Notes under the pieces: model-generated | The model's database searches: none | What the model was told of the DNA's origin: nothing | The model's input: only the letters and a program-made list of their open reading frames with translations | Shown here: one piece after another, positions 1 through 7,759 of the stretch | Numbering within the stretch: position 1 is the stretch's first letter | How the letters are laid out: each line of letters begins with the position of its first letter | Position numbers and translations under genes: made by a program | NCBI GenBank assembly: GCA_050187875.1 | Contig: JBFWXB010000006.1 | Location: 1 to 64,000, forward strand | DNA: 64,000 bases | Origin: JAFKKS01 sp050187875 | Lineage (GTDB): Bacteria > Pseudomonadota > Alphaproteobacteria > Rhizobiales > Xanthobacteraceae | Reading direction: 5' to 3'

Positions 1-139
1 GCTTCCGCAGATCATTGGAAAGAGGTCGAGCCATCAGATGCTGGCCTCCAGCCCAGCCAGCATCTTGAATCACAAACCCAAGTCCTCGGGAATCCCCGCG
101 ATTCAATTAAGCCGTGAACCGCTCTAGGCGAGGGCCGCT

Positions 140-180
140 CCAAAAAAGGGGCGGCCGGCCTCGGGGGAAAGGCCGGCCGC
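140..180 (-). terminator. Rho-independent terminator of the transglutaminase-like gene
   Basis: Arms 151-161 and 170-180 pair perfectly over 11 GC-rich bases around an 8-base loop. Read on the minus strand, the hairpin is followed within four bases by six T residues (positions 142-147). It lies about 65 bases after the stop codon of the minus-strand gene 245-871. I see no supportable gene in bases 1-139. Confidence 0.85.
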
Positions 181-244
181 GGCGAACCCGGTCGGGGGAC
201 GGGGAGGGGCAGGGGACCGGGTGCGCTAGCTCGATATATGGGCC

Positions 245-871
245 CTACTTGCGCGAACTGGCCGTCTCGGTGGCCGGTCGCGGATCGCCAAGCGCCACCC
301 AGGTATTCGGGTCGCGTTGCGACTGGCGTTTGACGTAGCGGTAGTTGGTCTCCGACCAGAGCAGGATCTCGGCGTTCTGGTTGTCGAGGACGAACTCGCC
401 TTTGTCGGTCTTCACCGTCAGCACCGCATGACCATCGCCATTCTGATCGCGCACGACCGTGATCAGCAGCGCGGACAGCGGCCAGCCGGCTTCCGACAGC
501 ATCTTGCGCTTCAGCAATACATAGTCCTCGCAGTCGCCATATCCATCGTCTGGATACGACCACTTTTCTGCGACACCCCAATGATCCACGTCGGTCATCG
601 GCTTGATGCGATGGTTGATGAGATTGTTGATGCGCACGAGATGCGCCCAGCTTTTCTGCGTCAGTGCCATTTCCTGCGGCGGCTGGACCTGCGGGAGGCA
701 CTCGCTCGGCGTCTCGTTGCAGAACTCCAACCAGCCGATCGGGGCGCGTGTGACGTTGCCGACCGAAATGAACAACGCCGGCTCGCTGGCAGCGAAGGCG
801 GCGGACCCGCCGCCCAATACCGCCGCCCCTATCAAGCAGGCGTGTAGTATTGCTTTGAATTCGTTTTTCAT
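245..871 (-). CDS. Transglutaminase-like cysteine peptidase (BTLCP family), secreted
   Basis: A 208-residue protein that looks like the bacterial transglutaminase-like cysteine proteinase family (Pfam BTLCP, formerly DUF920). Residues 1-27 form a signal peptide (Lys near the start, hydrophobic core, AFA-A type end), so it should act in the periplasm. The expected catalytic triad is visible: Cys114 in YGDCEDY, His148 in GDGHAV and Asp163 in VLDNQN. In gammaproteobacteria the relative LapG cleaves an adhesin under c-di-GMP control. No LapD or large adhesin gene is in this window, so its substrate is unknown. The gene stands alone, with its own terminator downstream and a 300-base leader region upstream that contains a small inverted repeat. 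Confidence 0.9.
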   Translation of the reverse strand: MKNEFKAILHACLIGAAVLGGGSAAFAASEPALFISVGNVTRAPIGWLEFCNETPSECLPQVQPPQEMALTQKSWAHLVRINNLINHRIKPMTDVDHWGVAEKWSYPDDGYGDCEDYVLLKRKMLSEAGWPLSALLITVVRDQNGDGHAVLTVKTDKGEFVLDNQNAEILLWSETNYRYVKRQSQRDPNTWVALGDPRPATETASSRK

Positions 872-1171
872 TGTGACCCCATCCCCTTGTTGAGGCCACG
901 TTTCTCACAAAGAATTTGAGTTCGATCTAAGTTGTGAAGCTAAATTTGAAGACAAATACGCTGCGCAAAAGAAGTATAAATTAACCGTACTGGTGCGGTT
1001 ATTTTCGCGAATACGAAATGCGTAAAATTTGAGGGATTGGTGCTCAGGACGCTGCGGTCGCTCGGGCGATGGCCCGGATGCACCTGATTGTCAGGAGAAA
1101 AGCAGAAGCGCGCGCGCGGCCGCGCCGGCAGATTGGGCCGGTTCGGTCCGATTGGCCGCGAGGGCGGACGA
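872..1171. other. 300-base intergenic region upstream of the BTLCP gene
   Basis: No gene is supported here. The part from about 900 to 1030 is clearly AT-richer than its surroundings and should hold the promoter of the minus-strand gene 245-871. It contains an inverted repeat at 982-987 / 996-1001 (TAACCG, eight bases, CGGTTA), a possible operator. The PilZ gene ends at 1172 reading towards this region. Confidence 0.5.
982..1001. promoter_or_regulatory. Inverted repeat, possible operator
   Basis: Two perfect six-base arms, TAACCG and CGGTTA, separated by eight bases, lie in the AT-rich stretch about 110 bases upstream of the start of the transglutaminase-like gene. The dyad is the size of a dimeric regulator site, but no regulator can be assigned. 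Confidence 0.3.
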
Positions 1172-1789
1172 TTATTCGCCGGTGAGCGCTTCTTCGAGGA
1201 AGTCGGGATGCTGCAGCCGCGTGAACTCGACGGCGAAGCCATCTTCCTTGACGCGGATGACGCGAGCCTGTGTGCGGCCGAGCTTGATCAGCGCGCCGAC
1301 CGGCGGCTTCGTCGCCGAGGCGACAGCCGCGCCCGAGAGCGACATGTCGATGATCTGGCAGGGGACGGCCTCGCCGTCCGGCATGGTCAAGATCGAGCGC
1401 GTGTTGCGCGGAACGAGACGCCCATGCCGGCGATCCTCCGGCAGGCCGAGAATGTGGCGGTTGGCGAGCCAGGTCAGCTGCGAGGCGAGCTTGTCGCGCT
1501 TGCGCGGCGTCGCCGCGATCGTCATCGCGAAGCCGTTTTGGAGGGCTCGCGTCACGGTGCCCTCGAGCCGTCCGACGTGGTCGATATAAGCGATGATGCG
1601 CTCGCCCGGACGCCCGACCATCGGCGCGACCAACGCCATGCCGCCGGGCGACATGTCGACCACCTGGCAGGGGAATTCCCGCCGGTCCGACAGCATATAG
1701 CGGCCCAGAAGATTAACGCGGACGCGCTGGAAGCGGCGACGCTCGTCGCTGAGCGGCGGCGCGCTTACGTTTTTCTGTGGAAGCGACAT
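1172..1789 (-). CDS. Tandem PilZ-domain protein
   Basis: A 205-residue cytoplasmic protein with two PilZ-like domains. The first has the basic entry RRRFQRVR near residue 20 and the DMSPGG box about 30 residues on. The second repeats the pattern with RRHGRLVPR and DMSLSG. These are the RxxxR and D/NxSxxG signatures that bind c-di-GMP in PilZ domains; the second copy's arginine spacing is looser and may not bind. I chose the ATG at 1789; a TTG at 1819 would add ten residues. It follows the PAS gene on the same strand after 91 bases, and a CtrA-like box lies 57 bases upstream. PleD, a c-di-GMP synthase, is encoded elsewhere in the window. Confidence 0.88.
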   Translation of the reverse strand: MSLPQKNVSAPPLSDERRRFQRVRVNLLGRYMLSDRREFPCQVVDMSPGGMALVAPMVGRPGERIIAYIDHVGRLEGTVTRALQNGFAMTIAATPRKRDKLASQLTWLANRHILGLPEDRRHGRLVPRNTRSILTMPDGEAVPCQIIDMSLSGAAVASATKPPVGALIKLGRTQARVIRVKEDGFAVEFTRLQHPDFLEEALTGE

Positions 1790-1845
1790 GCGCGGCGGCC
1801 CTGCGCGAATTCCTGGCAATACCGCTCCACGCTAGGCAAGCAAGG

Positions 1846-1860
1846 TTAAGAGCCCGTTAG
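1846..1860. promoter_or_regulatory. CtrA-like box upstream of the PilZ gene
   Basis: TTAA, seven bases, TTAG: seven of the eight conserved positions of the CtrA site TTAA-N7-TTAA. On the strand of the PilZ gene one half reads TTAAC, the strongest half-site in Caulobacter. It lies about 57 bases before the PilZ start. Chance matches are possible; see the related finding. Confidence 0.35.
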
Positions 1861-1880
1861 CTTCGCCGCCTTTGGCTCAC

Positions 1881-2465
1881 CTAACGTTGTCCGCCGTCAT
1901 GCACCACAAGGCGGCCGCGAATGTCCGCAACCTCATCGGGGATCGAGACGACCGGGATCGGCACGCGGTCATGGCGCGGCCCGAGAAACCGGTATCCGAC
2001 GAGAGCCAGCTTCCGCACCGGGGTCGCTCCGATCCAGAATGGCACGCTGAGCGGCGCGATGGCGCCCATCAGGCGCATATGCGTTTTGCCGCGCAACATC
2101 AGCGGCAGCAGCAGCAGCTCCAGCTCGACCGACAGGTCGCTCTCCGTCCATCCCACGGCGCCGATGACGACGCCGACCGATTCGCCGGCAGCGATGCGGA
2201 CGAGATCGAAGATCACGCGCTGCTTGGGTGCATCCCATAGATCGATGAAGGAGCGGCCCTTCAATTCGTCGCCGAACAAGGCGCAAAGACGTGTGCCCGA
2301 CAGACGGAAAGGATGCCGTTCCTGGGCGTTGAAGGCGAGGATGAAGGTATCGCTTAAGGCGCTGCGGATCGCCGCCGGGTCGATCTCGCTGCGGTCCGGC
2401 ATCGGCCGGTCGCCGCGCTGGGTGTTCCAATAATCGAAAATCAAACGGCTTGAAGGATGTTTCAT
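1881..2465 (-). CDS. PAS-domain protein (PAS_5 family)
   Basis: A 194-residue protein resembling the alphaproteobacterial PAS_5 family, single-domain PAS-like proteins of about 150-200 residues. The family pattern is visible: an N-terminal FDYWNTQRG segment, then the PAS core with RLSGTRLCALFG and GRSFIDLWD. It has no signal peptide and no output domain, so it probably senses a ligand or partner and acts through other proteins. The ATG at 2465 has a GGAG eight bases upstream and is preferred over the ATG at 2489. It precedes the PilZ gene on the same strand, an association common in Rhizobiales and hinting at a shared role in c-di-GMP signalling. Confidence 0.85.
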   Translation of the reverse strand: MKHPSSRLIFDYWNTQRGDRPMPDRSEIDPAAIRSALSDTFILAFNAQERHPFRLSGTRLCALFGDELKGRSFIDLWDAPKQRVIFDLVRIAAGESVGVVIGAVGWTESDLSVELELLLLPLMLRGKTHMRLMGAIAPLSVPFWIGATPVRKLALVGYRFLGPRHDRVPIPVVSIPDEVADIRGRLVVHDGGQR

Positions 2466-2883
2466 GGGCGCGCTCCGGCTCGCCGTCATCCGTCCCGTTG
2501 CGGGACATGATGAACGGTTTCGCCCGTGACGGAGCAGGGCCCGTGCCGCGCCGGAGCCTTTGCCGCGATTTCGTCACGAAGGGGCGGCGGCAGGGTTAAT
2601 CGGAACGCCGCAAAAATATTCCGCCGGCCGGCCGAACCTGCCGCAGCGCCGCCGCGACAGATAGGCGGCACCACGATGGGTTCCATCCCGCTCCGGCGGA
2701 ACGTACATGGCAAACGATTGGGTCGGTTGAGCTAGGTCAAGCCGCTGCGCCCGCACCCTTACCGAGACGGCCATTGTCCATGCGCCGGCCCAATCGTTTG
2801 CCACGACACGCCTCAAACCTGAGCTTGCCGCCAGCCCGCGCCAAGCTTATGTCCGTCCGGCTTACCCCGCCCCGGATGGTGTT
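2466..2883. other. 418-base divergent intergenic region
   Basis: This region separates the minus-strand PAS gene from the plus-strand rhomboid gene and must hold both promoters. No coding sequence is supported. Its most striking content is a perfect 15-base inverted repeat (2708-2722 and 2789-2803) with 66 bases between the arms. Shorter CGGCCGG-rich palindromes occur near 2620-2645. Confidence 0.5.
2708..2803. repeat. 15-bp perfect inverted repeat pair
   Basis: TGGCAAACGATTGGG at 2708-2722 and its exact reverse complement at 2789-2803 bracket 66 bases. The arms are AT-richer than the surrounding DNA. The layout could be the termini of a very small insertion, a long hairpin in a leader RNA, or paired operators for the divergent genes. 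No direct target duplication is obvious. Confidence 0.7.
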
Positions 2884-3642
2884 TTGGTCTCCCGTCGCGA
2901 ACCAATCTTGAATGTGCCGCCGGTCGTCACCGCGACGCTGGCGGTGATGGCGGTCGTGCACGCCGTGCGCACGCTTCTCCTCACGCCGCGGGACGACGCG
3001 CATTTCCTTCTCCTGTTCTCGTTCATTCCCGCGCGTTACGAGCATTCCGCGCTCGCCGCGGACATTCCCGGCGGCTGGGGTGCGGACGTTTGGACCTTCG
3101 TCACCTACGCCGTCATCCACGCGGATTGGACGCATCTCCTCCTCAACGGGGTGTGGTTATTGGCGTTTGGCAGCGCCGTTGCGCGCCGCTTTGGCGCGGC
3201 GCGCTTCGTCGCCTTCTCCATGATCACGGCCGTGGGCGGCGCGGCGCTGCATCTCGCGACGCACGCGGGCGAAGTGTGGCCGATGGTCGGTGCCTCCGCT
3301 TCGATCTCCGGTTTCATGGCAGCTGCCATCCGCTTCATTTTCCAGGCGAATGGCCCGCTCGGTCTCTTCAGCGGCAGTGTCTATCGCGAGCCCGTGCCGC
3401 CTTTGCTCACGACGCTGCGCGACCCGCGCGTGATTGCGTTCCTCGTGATCTGGTTCGGCCTCAACCTTCTCTTCGGCGTTGGGTCCATCTCCTTGACTGA
3501 CCAGCAGCAAACCGTCGCCTGGGAGGCGCATGTCGGCGGATTCCTGACCGGCCTCCTGCTTTTCCCGTGGTTCGATCCCGTGCCTCCGGCGCGGTCTCGT
3601 CAATCCGACGATGGCACGGCGAGCGATCCTGCGAGGAACTGA
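2884..3642 (+). CDS. Rhomboid-family intramembrane serine protease
   Basis: A 252-residue polytopic membrane protein of the rhomboid family. The catalytic pair is visible: Ser138 in GASAS (normally GASG) and His216 in EAHVGG. The amphipathic HLLLNG segment of transmembrane helix 2 (His84, Asn88) is also present. Rhomboids cut transmembrane segments of substrate proteins inside the membrane; the substrate is not known. The only in-frame start that keeps the family's REPIxNVPP beginning is a TTG at 2884; GTG at 2914 is the next option. The tail after residue 235 is polar. It faces the PAS gene across a long divergent region. Confidence 0.9.
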   Translation: MVSRREPILNVPPVVTATLAVMAVVHAVRTLLLTPRDDAHFLLLFSFIPARYEHSALAADIPGGWGADVWTFVTYAVIHADWTHLLLNGVWLLAFGSAVARRFGAARFVAFSMITAVGGAALHLATHAGEVWPMVGASASISGFMAAAIRFIFQANGPLGLFSGSVYREPVPPLLTTLRDPRVIAFLVIWFGLNLLFGVGSISLTDQQQTVAWEAHVGGFLTGLLLFPWFDPVPPARSRQSDDGTASDPARN

Positions 3643-3827
3643 CGCGGCGCTTTGTTTTGTGCTTGCAGCCGGCGGCCTGCGAGCAGATGATTCCATTGCG
3701 ACAATCCAGCCATGCGGCTTGGCAACGGTCCGCAGGCTTCGGCGTTATCGGTTCGGCCGGTGTGCGGATAGGGCGGCGACGCCGGTCCAACGAGCCGTAA
3801 AAACCGCCCTCCGAGAGGAGGAGGACG

Positions 3828-4259
3828 ATGACGGTCAAGACGATTTTGTCCGGCAAGGGCCGTGACGTCATGACCATTTCACCCACGGCAACGCTGGCGG
3901 ATGCCGCACATCTCCTCAGCGCGCGGCGCATCGGCGCGGTGGTGGTCGAGGATCGGGGCCGCACGGTCGTCGGGTTGCTGTCGGAGCGCGACATTGTGCG
4001 TGTCGTCGCGGCGAAAGGCGCCGAGGCGCTTTCATTGCCGGTCGAGCAGGCGATGACGCGCAAGGTCGTGACCTGCCGCGAGGCCGATACCGTCGGCGTC
4101 ATCATGGAGCGCATGACCACCGGAAAGTTCCGCCATCTCCCCGTAGTCGAAGACGGCCATCTGGTCGGCATCGTCTCGATCGGCGACGTCGTCAAATTCC
4201 GGCTTGGCGAGATGGAGCAGGAATCGAGCGCCTTGCGCGACTACATCCTGACGGCCTGA
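3828..4259 (+). CDS. Paired CBS-domain protein
   Basis: A 143-residue cytoplasmic protein made of two CBS domains, roughly residues 5-65 and 72-135, and nothing else. Both carry the usual strand-helix pattern, with GLLSERDIVR and GIVSIGDVVK at the ends of the repeats. Such stand-alone CBS pairs bind adenine nucleotides and modulate partner proteins; the SERDIVR/SIGDVVK form is common in Rhizobiales. A strong GAGGAGGAGG ribosome site lies just before the ATG. It converges on the patatin gene. Confidence 0.92.
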   Translation: MTVKTILSGKGRDVMTISPTATLADAAHLLSARRIGAVVVEDRGRTVVGLLSERDIVRVVAAKGAEALSLPVEQAMTRKVVTCREADTVGVIMERMTTGKFRHLPVVEDGHLVGIVSIGDVVKFRLGEMEQESSALRDYILTA

Positions 4260-4334
4260 CACCGGCGGCGAAGAAACCCAAGTACAGTCGGCTCATTGCG
4301 CGGCGATCCTGAATCTTTTTTTCAGGGCCGTCGC

Positions 4335-5330
4335 TCATGTGAGTGTGGTGAGTGCCTGCTCGATCGGCTCAAGCGCGCGCTCGGCCGCCTGTTCGCCAAT
4401 TTCGATCGCCTCGGCGGCGCGATGAAAGTCGAACAGGCCGATCGGCCCGAGCGGCGGATTGATCGTCACGTCGGCCGGATCGCCCGCCAGACGCGCGCGG
4501 GTGATGCGGTCCTGCATGATGTTGAAGGCTTCGACCATGATGGTGGCAAAGCCGGGCCGCCGTCCCGTGCCGAGGACCTGCCGCGAGACAAGACGCTCCG
4601 TGCCGGATGGATTGTCGACGCCGTGCCGCGTACGCACACGCCGCTCCCAGTCGGTGTCCGGCTCATCGGGGCCATACTCGGCAATCGTCGTGCCGCGTCC
4701 GAAGAGATCGGCATTGACATTGACGGCGATGACGAGCCGCGCGCCGAGCGCGCGTGCCGCCGAAACCGGAACGGGATTGACCAGCGCGCCGTCGACGAGC
4801 CAGCGATGGCCGCTCGCGACGGGCGTGAAGATGCCGGGCAGGGCGTAGGAGGCGCGCAGCGAATCCGAGAGCTTTCCCCGTGTCAGCCAGATTTCGTGGC
4901 CGGTTCCGATCTCCGTCGTGATTGCAGCGAAACGGAGCGGCAGCGCTTCGATCTCGAGATCACCCAGCGCCTCCGTGAGGCGCGCGCCGAGCCGGTCGCC
5001 GCGGATGAGGCCTGAGCCCGACAGGCTGAAATCCATGTAGCCGAAGACGCTGCGCCGGGTGAGGCTGCGCGCCCATTCTTCGAGCGCATCCAGACGCCCC
5101 GCAGCATAGAGACCGCCCACCAGCGCGCCCATGGAGGTGCCGGCGACGACGTCCGGCTGCAGCCCGCGCGCCGCCAGCGCCTTGACGATGCCGATATGGG
5201 CGAAGCCCCGGGCGGCCCCGCCGCCCAGAGCAAGGCCGATATGAGGGCGCTGGCGGACGGGCTTATTGACGTCGTCGCCGGTTGTCGCAGGTTCGGAATT
5301 CGAGGGACTGGCGCGGAAAAAATCAAACAC
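4335..5330 (-). CDS. Patatin-like phospholipase (RssA-like)
   Basis: A 331-residue serine hydrolase of the patatin family. The oxyanion loop GGGAARG (residues 36-42), the nucleophile elbow GTSMG (Ser66) and the catalytic Asp180 in DGALVNPVP are all present, as in RssA/YchK-type cytoplasmic phospholipases. The expected reaction is hydrolysis of acyl esters of phospholipids. There is no signal peptide. The start is a GTG at 5330. It follows the nitroreductase and flavin reductase genes on the same strand after a 92-base gap, so co-transcription is possible but not proven. Confidence 0.92.
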   Translation of the reverse strand: MFDFFRASPSNSEPATTGDDVNKPVRQRPHIGLALGGGAARGFAHIGIVKALAARGLQPDVVAGTSMGALVGGLYAAGRLDALEEWARSLTRRSVFGYMDFSLSGSGLIRGDRLGARLTEALGDLEIEALPLRFAAITTEIGTGHEIWLTRGKLSDSLRASYALPGIFTPVASGHRWLVDGALVNPVPVSAARALGARLVIAVNVNADLFGRGTTIAEYGPDEPDTDWERRVRTRHGVDNPSGTERLVSRQVLGTGRRPGFATIMVEAFNIMQDRITRARLAGDPADVTINPPLGPIGLFDFHRAAEAIEIGEQAAERALEPIEQALTTLT

Positions 5331-5422
5331 GGCAAAACTCGTTGGGCATGACCCGTATCATTCTCCCGGAGGACGCGTCAGGCAACGGCTTCGACGTTTT
5401 GTGGTGAAGGCCGGCGCGCCTC

Positions 5423-6022
5423 TCATTCGGGCCGAATGAGCGAGAAGGTCTCGTCGACGGTCGCGTAGTCCTGGTAGCCGCAGCGCGCGATGGGGCGCAT
5501 CGCCGCCGTGTCCAGCATGCCGTTCTTGATGAAGCGCTCGTCGATATGCACGCCCACGACCTGCCCGATGACGACGTAGCGCTCGAGGGTGCGGCCGCCG
5601 AGGTCTTTGAGCTGGATCGTCTGCAGCCATCGGCATTCCAGGGCGCAGGGCGACGCGGCGACGCGCGGCGGCTTGATGAGCTTGGAAGGGGCGGCTGTCA
5701 GTCCCGCTTCCGCCATTTCATTGACACCGCGCGGAAACGACGCGGAGGTCTTGTTCATCGCGTCGCGCAAGTCATAGGTCGCGAGGTTGCAGACGAATTC
5801 CTTGGTCTCCTCGATGAGCGCGACCGAATCCTTCCAGCTTTCACTCGAGAAGCAAACGATGGGCGGGCGCGTTGAGAGCGCATTGAAAAATGAATACGGC
5901 GCAAGATTGATCTCGCCCTTGGCGCCGATCGACGTGATCCAGCCGATCGGGCGCGGCGCGACAATCGCCTTGACCGGATCGTAGGGGAGCCCGTGATCAT
6001 TCTTCGCCGTTTCGTAGAACAT
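5423..6022 (-). CDS. Flavin reductase family protein (FMN-binding split barrel)
   Basis: A 199-residue protein of the flavin reductase-like split-barrel family, with the typical PRPIGWITS entry near residue 23 and NLAPYSFFNALS shortly after. These proteins bind FMN and use NAD(P)H, often supplying reduced flavin to a monooxygenase. No monooxygenase is adjacent. The ATG at 6022 has GGAG six bases upstream; longer in-frame extensions upstream have no family similarity. It lies 28 bases downstream of the nitroreductase gene, so the two flavoprotein genes are probably co-transcribed. Confidence 0.9.
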   Translation of the reverse strand: MFYETAKNDHGLPYDPVKAIVAPRPIGWITSIGAKGEINLAPYSFFNALSTRPPIVCFSSESWKDSVALIEETKEFVCNLATYDLRDAMNKTSASFPRGVNEMAEAGLTAAPSKLIKPPRVAASPCALECRWLQTIQLKDLGGRTLERYVVIGQVVGVHIDERFIKNGMLDTAAMRPIARCGYQDYATVDETFSLIRPE

Positions 6023-6050
6023 CGGAACTCCGCGATTTTGGGAGGTGGAG

Positions 6051-6620
6051 CTAGCCGCGATAGCGCGTGACGAGGGTATCGAGCGGCGGGCGCGGACGAT
6101 CGTCCGGCGCGACCGTCGGCGTGCCGATATGGATGAAGCCAACGATGCGTTCGTTCGGGCCGACGCCGAAGGCGTCGAGCACGCCGCGGTCATAGGCGTA
6201 CCATTCGGTGAGCCAGCTGCCGGCGAAGCCGAGCGCATTGGCGGCGAGGAGGAGGTTGGTCGCCGCCGCGCCCGCCGACATCAGTTGTTCCCATTCGGGG
6301 ATTTTCGGATGCGCGCCAGCGCGGCTCACCACGGCCACGACGACCGGCGCGCGCGAGAGCCGCCCGCGCTCGAAGGCGATCTGATCGGCCGTCGCGGACG
6401 GCTCCTTGCTTTGGAACACCGCCGCGATCTTCTCCCCGGCAGCGTCGCGGGCCTCGCCCTCGAAGACGATGAAGCGCCAGGGCGTCAGCTTGCCGTGATC
6501 GGGAACGCGCGAGGCGACCGTCAGAATGGTGTCGAGCTCGGCTGGGCTCGGTCCGGGCTCGCTCAGTTCCATCGGCTTGACGGAGCGGCGGCGCTTGAGG
6601 AGGTCGAGAGCCTCGGGCAT
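6051..6620 (-). CDS. Nitroreductase family protein (YdjA-like)
   Basis: A 189-residue FMN-dependent oxidoreductase. The RRRSVK start of the fold, PDHGKLTPWRFIV (FMN contact region) and the ASAALGFAGSW-like segment (here AANALGFAGSW) match the short nitroreductases of the YdjA group. It should reduce nitro groups or quinone-like substrates with NAD(P)H; the natural substrate is unknown. I chose the ATG at 6620, which starts the family's MPEALDLL segment. An ATG at 6668 would add 16 residues. It is first in a probable operon with the flavin reductase. Confidence 0.9.
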   Translation of the reverse strand: MPEALDLLKRRRSVKPMELSEPGPSPAELDTILTVASRVPDHGKLTPWRFIVFEGEARDAAGEKIAAVFQSKEPSATADQIAFERGRLSRAPVVVAVVSRAGAHPKIPEWEQLMSAGAAATNLLLAANALGFAGSWLTEWYAYDRGVLDAFGVGPNERIVGFIHIGTPTVAPDDRPRPPLDTLVTRYRG

Positions 6621-6757
6621 GGAAGGTCCGAAGAGGAAGGCGGCGGGAAGGCCACGGAGCGCTAGCATAGGCGGCGAAGGGGCGCTAGCGGCTTGAAATC
6701 GCCGCGATTCCGGCTCAGAACGCCTTACCTTCCCGTCTTCGGAGCAAAGGTCTCCCT

Positions 6758-7756
6758 TTGGTCAGACGCTACCCGCGTTTCGTCCTCGCTATTCTTGTTT
6801 CGACGCTGGCCGGTGTGGCGGCCGCGCGCGCCCAGTCGTCCAGCCCCTCCATGTTCGCGCCTCCCTCGCTGGCGGCGCCGAACGGGCAGGGCGGCGATAT
6901 CAGTTTGACGCCGCCGAGCCTTGGCACCATCGCGCCGCCCGGTCTCGTCGCTCCCCCGTCGAAGGGGGCGGCCGACAATCCGATCGTACCCTCGGCGCTC
7001 GGTACGATCGCCGCCTCGGCACGCTTCGGCAAGGACATGCCGACCATCGTGTCGGGCCTCTATTGGCGCGTCTATGCGGACAAGCCCGACCAGACCGGCG
7101 TCTTCCGCCTTATCAAGGAGGATCGCAATCCGACGCCCGTCTTCACGCTGCCGCCCGGCGGCTACATCGTGAATGTCGCCATCGGGCTCGCCGACGCGAC
7201 CAAGCAGATCCAGGTCCGCACGACCGACACCGTGCGCGAGGTCTTCGACATCACGGCGGGCGGTGCGCGTTTTGAAGGGCGCGTCGGCGACACCAGGATC
7301 GCGGCTGGGCAAATTTCCTTCGACGTCTTCCGCGGCAGCCAATTCGACGGCCGCGAGAAGCGCGCGATCGCGTCAGACGTCGCGACCGGCGACGTCGTGT
7401 TGCTGCCGGAAGGCACTTATCACGTCGTCTCCAATTACGGCGACGGTAACGCTGTCATGCGCTACGACTTCCAGGTCAAGGCGGGGAAATTGACCGACGC
7501 GCGGATCAATCACCGCGCCGCAGTGATCACGCTGAAGCTCGTTGGCGAGAAGGGCGGCGAGGCGCTCGCCAACACCGCGTGGTCGGTGCTCACGCCCGGC
7601 GGCGACGTCATCAAGGAATCCATCGGCGCCTTCCCGGTCGTCGTGCTGGCGGAGGGCGACTATGTCGCGATCGCGCGCAACGAGGGGCGCGTCTTCAATC
7701 GTGAATTCAAGGTCGAAACCGGCGTCGATCGCGAGATCGAATTGCTGGCCCGCTGA
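6758..7756 (+). CDS. Secreted protein with three C-terminal beta-type repeats
   Basis: A 332-residue exported protein of unknown function. Residues 1-25 are a signal peptide ending in ARA-Q. A Pro/Ala/Ser-rich stretch follows, with the motif SLGTIAP repeated as SALGTIAA. The rest consists of three similar units of about 80 residues, each containing a strand motif of the form LPPGGYIV, LPEGTYHV or LAEGDYVA and a following F.V..G strand. This resembles Ig-like or carboxypeptidase-regulatory repeats. The start is a TTG at 6758 with AAAGG seven bases upstream. It ends three bases before the otsB start, so the two are probably translated together. Confidence 0.8.
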   Translation: MVRRYPRFVLAILVSTLAGVAAARAQSSSPSMFAPPSLAAPNGQGGDISLTPPSLGTIAPPGLVAPPSKGAADNPIVPSALGTIAASARFGKDMPTIVSGLYWRVYADKPDQTGVFRLIKEDRNPTPVFTLPPGGYIVNVAIGLADATKQIQVRTTDTVREVFDITAGGARFEGRVGDTRIAAGQISFDVFRGSQFDGREKRAIASDVATGDVVLLPEGTYHVVSNYGDGNAVMRYDFQVKAGKLTDARINHRAAVITLKLVGEKGGEALANTAWSVLTPGGDVIKESIGAFPVVVLAEGDYVAIARNEGRVFNREFKVETGVDREIELLAR

Positions 7757-7759
7757 CGC

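Noticed and set aside
12..908. 298-codon minus-strand frame overlapping the transglutaminase-like gene
   Set aside because: It is another frame of the same strand, Arg-rich without motifs; the BTLCP protein with its triad is the real gene.
4308..4326. CCTGAA...TTCAGG hairpin between the CBS and patatin genes as a terminator
   Set aside because: Only six base pairs with the T-run in the loop rather than after the stem; too weak to call.
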